NCBI GenBank assembly: GCA_963924555.1
Contig: OZ004591.1
Coordinates: 310,001-374,000, forward strand
Origin: Crambe crambe
Lineage: Eukaryota; Porifera; Demospongiae; Poecilosclerida; Crambeidae
DNA length: 64,000 nt
Direction: 5' to 3'
The translations under genes and the position numbers were made by a program. Below the pieces are notes generated by a model. It was not told the origin of the DNA. It saw nothing but the letters and a program-made list of their open reading frames with translations, and searched no databases. Every line of letters starts with the position of its first letter. The first letter of the stretch is position 1. Below, piece by piece: positions 54,301-63,300 of the stretch.

Positions 54301-57300
54301 TCCTACAATGGAATGGCCTTTGAAGATTGTAATGACTACAAAAATTCTATCCATCTAGTTTAAAATTGGCTTACTGCAGGTGGGCCTGGACCAGAGATTG
54401 TCATCGACGTGGGACGTTTCCCTCCCGGAACACGTGTCAATCTAACAATAACCGTGACAACTGGAGGAGGTCAGATGAGCACATCTTCGACTAACTTCAC
54501 AGCAAGAGGTTTCCAATTCTCACGAGTGTGTGTGTGTACCATTTTACATGATTGTATATTGTATTTCAGTATTCCGTCCTGTGCTGAGATGCGTAATCTC
54601 TACCGACACACCGATCGTATCCATTTCATGTATTGGTATTCCTTTCTCTGTTGACACAGCTGTGTGTTCATTTGATGGAGCATCTTCTCGACCATGTATG
54701 TCAACTGCTAATATATATATTTATAAAAATATCTACTCTACTCTCCATGTTTCTTGTCTCACAACAGGCAACACTAGTTCTCTCCTGATCAACCGCTATG
54801 AATTCAGTCCGGCTGGCCACTCCTTGAATATAACCTTCACTGACTCCATGGGGAATGCTGGGTCCTTCACCTATGACTTCTCTGGCATCGTTCGACAACG
54901 TGAGTCCACTTAGATTCAGCTTTGTAAGTAACATTAACCTTACCTTGCTGATCCATATGTAGCTGTCACTATTCGTGTGGCTGGAGATAATCTAGTCAGG
55001 GCAAGAGAGTCAGAGTCGTACCTGAGGATCCAACTGGTGATATCTGGTTTCTCTTTCGGAACTATTCCTCTGCGAGTCCTACCCGTCTCCTACACCCAGT
55101 ATGAACAGCAAAAGGGAGAATTCAACATCACTCAGAGCCTGGAGGATGTAGCAGGTGGACGCACCATACCATCTGTGTCTTCACTGCCATGTGAGTCATC
55201 AGATACCCCATGTTGTAACCTCCACTGTCATTGAAAGTCTCTTTTCCAACCAGACTTGGACTTTGATGGAACATTGCGCAAAGTGGCCTTGAATGTCAGA
55301 GGGACCACAGATCCAGCTACTGTGGTCATATCCGTTCCAGTATATAACGACGGAGTGCGAGAAGGAGACGAAGGGTTCGCTGTCATCATGGCCATAGCAA
55401 GAGAAGAATTGGACAGTAGAGACTTGAGATTTGTTGATCTCTCTGATCCGGTAATAGTCGTGCAGCTGCAGGACGGAGGTAAGTGTATGAGAACAAAGTC
55501 CCAACACACCCACTAACGACCCGGCCATGTAATTTCTATAGATTCCAGCTTCCAGATCCTGACAGGTGATGTCATTCTTGGACAGAGGGAAGAGCTCCTG
55601 AGATATGCCGCTAGACGAGGGGAGATAGTGACAGTGGTGGTGACTGAAGGCATGCAGACAGCCATCTCTTTTCCAGGAAGTGTGGTCCTATTGGACTTCA
55701 ACAGCTTCCTCCGCAATGCCACTCGTGTTCTAGGAATTCCCGTTTCAAATCTGACTATCACTCTCACTCAACAGCCAATTGATGTTTCTGGCCGGCTATC
55801 ACCCAATACCGACGTATTGATCCCCTCTTCAGGACCTGACAACAGAGTCAACGTCACACTGGACACTGAACTTGAAGTTTTCTTAGTGAGCATTGGCCAT
55901 TTGCTCCAAAATGACAGTGGAACATACAACATTGAGGCTTGTGCATTCAAGAACACTCCATCAGAAACCTGTCTGAACGCCAGCGTCACTCTCTTCCTTT
56001 TACTTGAAAGTGAGTAAAAAGTCTAGATCTCTCCATAATATCCCGACCACTATCAATTATTTGTTCCACAGCCGATCCACCTGCACCTTTCTCAGTTAGC
56101 TGTGAAAGTGGCACAGACGATACCGGAAGATCCATATTAGTCTCTTGTTCATCTGAGAATGGTAACATAGTTCGACTGACTTGTGATTACGACAATGGAT
56201 TAATCAGAGAGGACTGCGGTTAGCTGATTCTTTATCCACCCATGAACTTCTCTGATAATGTATACCATCACGACCTCCTACAGGTGCTGATGAAAACGGA
56301 ACGTTTGTGTTTGATGTGAACAGGTTCTCTCCTGGATCACACACACTGAACATCACCGGTGTGTCTGAAGAAGGAGAGAGAGACAATTTCAGAATCACCT
56401 TCACTGTCACAGTACCACCTCTCAGTGAGTAGCTGTTTTCTGTCAATTTTTAAAAAGATATCACTGTTTTCTCACTCGTAAATGAAGCTTTAGAATGCGC
56501 CTCATCTGGTGTGCCTGGAGATCTTTCAGTGTCGTGTAAAGCGAGCAGGACTCTTCGCATGCCATCACAGTGCTCTCTAAGTAGTCAAGATTTCATGAGG
56601 AACTTCCCCTGTGAGTAATACTACTTCTTTAAATGATGTGGCTTACTCGTTCTAACCCTCCCAGGTAATGCCAGTAACATTGGAATCAAAATCACAGATT
56701 ACCCACCCGGTGAATACGTTTTCACCATCAGAGTCACTGATTCAGACGGCCAAAATCAAACCGAAACACTTTCAATCTCACTTCTTGGTATTAAAATAAA
56801 CTGATTTCTCCGAAACTAATTATTATATTCATTTTAACCATATTTCCTTAACAGAACCGATCCTACCACCTGTGATGTGTACCATTCAGCAGGAAGGTCT
56901 TACTGTCCTGTGCCCGACCCCTGTCGACGGGACCCAAGTCTTCCTCAACTACTCGTGCTCCTACAATGGAATGCCCTTTGAAGATTGTAATGACTACAAA
57001 GTTCAATCCATCTAGTTTAAAGTTGGCTTTCTGCAGGTGGGCCTGGACCAGAGATTGTCATCGATGTGGGACGTTTCCCTCCTGGAACACGTGTCAATCT
57101 AACAATAACCGTGACGACTGGAGGAGGTCAAATGAGCACATCTTCGACTAACTTCACAGCAAGAGGTTTCCGTTTCTCACGAGTGTGTGTATGTACCATT
57201 TTACATGATTGTATATTGCATTTCAGTATTCCGTCCCGTGCTGAGATGCGCAATCTCTACCGACACACCGATCGTATCCATTTCATGTATTGGTATTCCT

Positions 57301-60300
57301 TTCTCTGTTGACACAGCTGTGTGTTCATTTGATGGAGCATCTTCTCGACCATGTATGTCAACTTCTAATATATATTGATAAAAATATCTACTCTACTCTC
57401 CATGTTTCTTGTCTCACAACAGGCAACACTAGTTCTCTCCTGATCAACCGCTATGAATTCAGTCCCGCTGGCCACTCCTTGAATATAACCTTCACTGACT
57501 CCATGGGGAACACTGGGTCCTTCGCCTATGACTTCTCTGGCATCGTTCGACAACGTGAGTCCACTTAGATTCAGCTTTGTAAGTAACATTAACCTTACCT
57601 TGCTGATCCATATGTAGCTGTCACCATTCGTGTGGCTGGAGATAATCTAGTCAGGGCAAGAGAGTCAGAGTCGTATCTGAGGATCCAACTGGTGATATCT
57701 GGTTTCTCTTTCGGAACTATCCCTCTGCGAGTCCTACCCGTCTCCTACACCCAGTATGAACAGCAAAAGGGAAAATTCAACATCACTCTCAGCTTGGAGG
57801 ATGTAGCAGGTGGACGCACCATACCATCTGTGTCTTCACTGCCATGTGAGTGATCAGATACCCCATGTTGTAACCTCCACTGTCATTGCAAGTCTCTTTT
57901 CCAACCAGACTTGGACTTTGATGGAACATTGCGCAAAGTGGCCTTGAATGCCAGAGGGACCACAGATCCAGCTACTGTGGTCATATCCGTTCCAGTATAT
58001 AACGACGGAGTGCGAGAAGGAGACGAAGGGTTCGCTGTCATCATGGCCATAGCAAGAGAAGAATTGGACAGTAGAGACGTGAGATTTGTTGATCTCTCTG
58101 ATCCGGTAATAGTTGTGCAGCTGCAGGACGGAGGTAAGTGTATGAGAACAAAGTCCCAACACACCCACTAACGACCCGGCCATGTAATTTCTATAGATTC
58201 CAGCTTCCAGATCCTGACAGGTGATGTCATTCTTGGACAGAGGGAAGAGCTCCTGAGATATGCCGCTAGACGAGGGGAGATAGTGACAGTGGTGGTGACT
58301 GAAGGCATGCAGACAGCCATCTCTCTTCCAGGAAGTGTGGTCCTATTGGACTTCAACAGCTTCCTCCGCAATGCCACTCGTGTTCTAGGAATTCCCGTTT
58401 CAAATCTGACTATCACTCTCACTCAACAGCCAATTGATGTTTCTGGCCGGCTATCACCCAATACCGACGTATTGATCCCCTCTTCAGGACCTGACAACAG
58501 AGTCAACATCATACTGGACACTGAACTTGAAGTTTTCTTAGTGAGCATTGGCCATTTGCTCCAAAATGACAGTGGAACATACAACATTGAGGCTTGTGCA
58601 TTCAAGAACACTCCATCAGAAATCTGTCTGAACGCCAGCGTCACTCTCTTCCTTTTACTTGAAAGTGAGTAAAAAGTCTAGATCTCTCCATAATATCCCG
58701 ACCACTATCAATTATTTGTTCCACAGCCGATCCACCTGCACCTTTCTCAGTTAGCTGTGAAAGTGGCACAGACGATACCGGAAGATCCATATTAGTCTCT
58801 TGTTCATCTGAGAATGGTAACATAGTTCGACTGACTTGTGATTACGACAATGGATTAATCAGAGAGGACTGCGGTTAGCTGATTCTTTATCCACCCATGA
58901 ACTTCTCTGATAATGTATACCATCACGACCTCCTACAGGTGCTGATGAAAACGGAACGTTTGTGTTTGATGTGAACAGGTTCTCTCCTGGATCACACACA
59001 CTGAACATCACTGGTGTGTCTGAGGACGGAGAGAGAGATAATTTCAGAATCACCTTCACTGTCACAGTACCACCTCTCAGTGAGTAGCTGTTTTCTGTCG
59101 ATTTTTCCAAGATATCACTATTTTATCACTCGTAAATGAAGGTTTAGAATGCGCCTCATCTGGTGTGCCTGGAGATCTTTCAGTGTCATGTAAAGCGAGC
59201 AGAACTCTTCGCATGCCATCACAGTGCTCTCTAAGTAGTCGAGATTTCATGAGGAACTTCCCCTGTGAGTAACACTACTTCTTTAAATGATGCGACTTAC
59301 TCACTCTAACCCTTCCAGGTAATGCCAGTAACATTGGAATCAGCATTGCAGATTACCCACCAGGTGAATACGTTTTCACCATCAGAGTCACTGATTTGGA
59401 CGGCCAGAATCAAACCGAAACACTTTCAATCTCACTTCCTGGTATGAAAATAAACCGATTTCTCCGAAACAAATTATTACATAGATGCTTACTTATTTCC
59501 TTAACAGAACCGATCCTACCACCTGTGACGTGTACCATTCAGCAGGAAGGTCTCACTGTCCTGTGCCCGACCCCTGTCGACGGGACCCAAGTCTTCCTCA
59601 ACTACTCGTGCTCCTACAATGGAATGGCCTTTGAAGATTGTAATGACTACAAAAGTTCTATCCATCTAGTTTAAAATTGGCTTACTGCAGGTGGGCCTGG
59701 ACCAGAGATTGTCATCGATGTGGGACGTTTCCCTCCCGGAACACGTGTCAATCTAACAATAACCGTGACAACTGGAGGAGGTCAGATGAGCACATTCTCA
59801 ACTAACTTCACAGCAAGAGGTTTCCAATTCTCACGAGTGTGTGTGCGTACCATTTTACATGATTGTATATTGTATTTCAGTATTCCGTCCTGTGCTGAGA
59901 TGCGTAATCTCTACCGACACACCGATCGTATCTATTTCATGTATTGGTATTCCTTTCTCTGTTGACACAGCTGTGTGTTCATTTGATGGAGCATCTTCTC
60001 GACCATGTATGTCAACTGCTAATATATATATTTATAAAAATATCTACTCTACTCTCCATGTTTCTTGTCTCACAACAGGCAACACTAGTTCTCTCCTGAT
60101 CAACCGCTATGAATTCAGTCCGGCTGGCCACTCCTTGAATATAACCTTCACTGACTCCATGGGGAACACTGGGTCCTTCGCCTATGACTTCTCTGGCATC
60201 GTTCGACAACGTGAGTCCACTTATATTCAGCTTTGTAAGTAACATTAACCTTACCTTGCTGATCCATATGTAGCTGTCACCATTCGTGTGGCTGGAGATA

Positions 60301-63300
60301 ATCTAGTCAGGGCAAGAGAGTCAGAGTCGTACCTGAGGATCCAACTGGTGATATCTGGTTTCTCTTTCGGAACTATTCCTCTGCGAGTCCTACCCGTCTC
60401 CTACACCCAGTATGAACAGCAAAAGGGAGAATTCAACATCACTCTCAGCCTGGAGGATGTAGCAGGTGGACGCACCATACCATCTGTGTCTTCACTGCCA
60501 TGTGAGTCATCAGATACCCCATGTTGTAACCTCCACTGTCATTGCAAGTCTCTTTTCCAACCAGACTTGGACTTTGCTGGAACATTGCGCAAAGTGGCCT
60601 TGAATGTCAGAGGGACCACAGATCCAGCTACTGTGGTCATATCCGTTCCAGTATATAACGACGGAGTGCGAGAAGGAGACGAAGGGTTCGCTGTCATCAT
60701 GGCCATAGCAAGAGAAGAATTGGACAGTAGAGACGTGAGATTTGTAGATCTCTCTGATCCGGTAATAGTCGTGCAGCTCCAGGACGGAAGTAAGTGTATG
60801 AGAATAAAGTCCCAACACACCCACTAACGACCTGGCCATGTAATTTCTATAGATTCCAGCTTCCAGATCCTGACAGGTGATGTCATTCTTGGACAGAGGG
60901 AAGAGCTCCTGAGATATGCCGCTAGACGAGGGGAGATAGTGACAGTGGTGGTGACTGAAGGCATGCAGACAGCCATCTCTCTTCCAGGAAGTGTTGTCCT
61001 ATTGGACTTCAACAGCTTCCTCCGCAATGCCACTCGTGTTCTAGGAATTCCCGTTTCAAATCTGACTGTCACTCTCACTCAACAGCCAATCGATGTTTCT
61101 GGCCGGCTATCACCCAATACCGACGTATTGATCCCCTCTTCAGGACCTGACAACAGAGTCAACATCACACTGGACACTGAACTTGAAGTTTTCATAGTGA
61201 GCATTGGCCATTTGCTCCAAAATGACAGTGGAACATACAACATTGAGGCTTGTGCATTCAAGAACACTCCATCAGAAACCTGTCTGAACGCCAGCGTCAC
61301 TCTCTTCCTTTTACTTGAAAGTGAGTAAAAAGTCTAGATCTCTCCATAATATCCCGACCACTATCAATTATTTGTTCCACAGCCGATCCACCTGCACCTT
61401 TCTCAGTTAGCTGTAAAAGTGGCACAGACGATACCGGAAGATCCATATTAGTCTCTTGTTCATCTGAGAATGGTAACATAGTTCGACTGACTTGTGATTA
61501 CGACAATGGATTAATCAGAGAGGACTGCGGTTAGCTGATTCTTTATCCACCCATGAACTTCTCTGATAATGTATACCATCACGACCTCCTACAGGTGCTG
61601 ATGAAAACGGAACGTTTGTGTTTGATGTGAACAGGTTCTCTCCTGGATCACACACACTGAACATCACCGGTGTGTCTGAAGAAGGAGAGAGAGACAATTT
61701 CAGAATCACCTTCACTGTCACAGTACCACCTCTCAGTGAGTAGCTGTTTTCTGTCAATTTTTAAAAAGATATCACTGTTTTCTCACTCGTAAATGAAGCT
61801 TTAGAATGCGCCTCATCTGGTGTGCCTGGAGATCTCTCAGTGTCGTGTAAAGCGAGCAGGACTCTTCGCATGCCATCACAGTGCTCTCTAAGTAGTCGAG
61901 ATTTCATGAGGAACTTCCCCTGTGAGTAATACTACTTCTTTAAATGATGTGACTTACTCGTTCTAACCCTCCCAGGTAATGCCAGTAACATTGGAATCAA
62001 AATCACAGATTACCCACCCGGTGAATACGTTTTCACCATCAGAGTCACTGATTCAGACGGCCAAAATCAAACCGAAACACTTTTAATCTCACTTCCTGGT
62101 ATTAAAATAAACTGATTTCTCTGAAACTAATTATTAGATTCATTTTAACCATATTTCCTTAACAGAACCGATCCTACCACCTGTGATGTGTACCATTCAG
62201 CAGGAAAGTCTTACTGTCCTGTGCCCGACCCCTGTCGACGGGACCCAAGTCTTCCTCAACTACTCGTGCTCCTACAATGGAATGCCCTTTGAAGATTGTA
62301 ATGACTACAAAGTTCAATCCATCTAGTTTAAAGTTGGCTTTCTGCAGGTGGGCCTGGACCAGAGATTGTCATCGATGTGGGACGTTTCCCTCCCGGAACA
62401 CGTGTCAATCTAACAATAACCGTGACGACTGGAGGAGGTCAAATGAGCACATCTTCGACTAACTTCACAGCAAGAGGTTTCCGTTTCTCACGAGTGTGTG
62501 TGTGTACCATTTTACATGATTGTATATTGCATTTCAGTATTCCGTCCCGTGCTGAGATGCGCAATCTCTACCGACACACCGATCGTATCCATTTCATGTA
62601 TTGGTATTCCTTTCTCTGTTGACACAGCTGTGTGTTCATTTGATGGAGCATCTTCTCGACCATGTATGTCAACTGCTAATATATATTGATAAAAATATCT
62701 ACTATACTCTCCATGTTTCTTGTCTCACAACAGGCAACACTAGTTCTCTCCTGATCAACCGCTATGAATTCAGTCCCGCTGGCCACTCCTTGAATATAAC
62801 CTTCACTGATTCCATGGGGAACACTGGGTCCTTCACCTATGACTTCTCTGGCATCATTCGACAACGTGAGTCACCTTAGATTCAGCTTTGTAAGTAACAT
62901 TAACCTTACCTTGCTGATCCATATGTAGCTGTCACCATTCGTGTGGCTGGAGATAATCTAGTCAGGGCAAGAGAGTCAGAGTCGTATCTGAGGATCCAAC
63001 TGGTGATATCTGGTTTCTCTTTCGGAACTATCCCTCTGCGAGTCCTACCCGTCTCCTACACCCAGTATGAACAGCAAAAGGGAGAATTCAACATCACTCT
63101 CAGCCTGGAGGATGTAGCAGGTGGACTCACCATACCATCTGTGTCTTCACTGCCATGTGAGTCATCAGATACCCCATGTTGTAACCTCCACTGTCATTGC
63201 AAGTCTCTTTTCCAACCAGACTTGGACTTTGATGGAACATTGCGCAAAGTGGCCTTGAATGTCAGAGGGACCACAGATCCAGCTACTGTGGTCATATCCG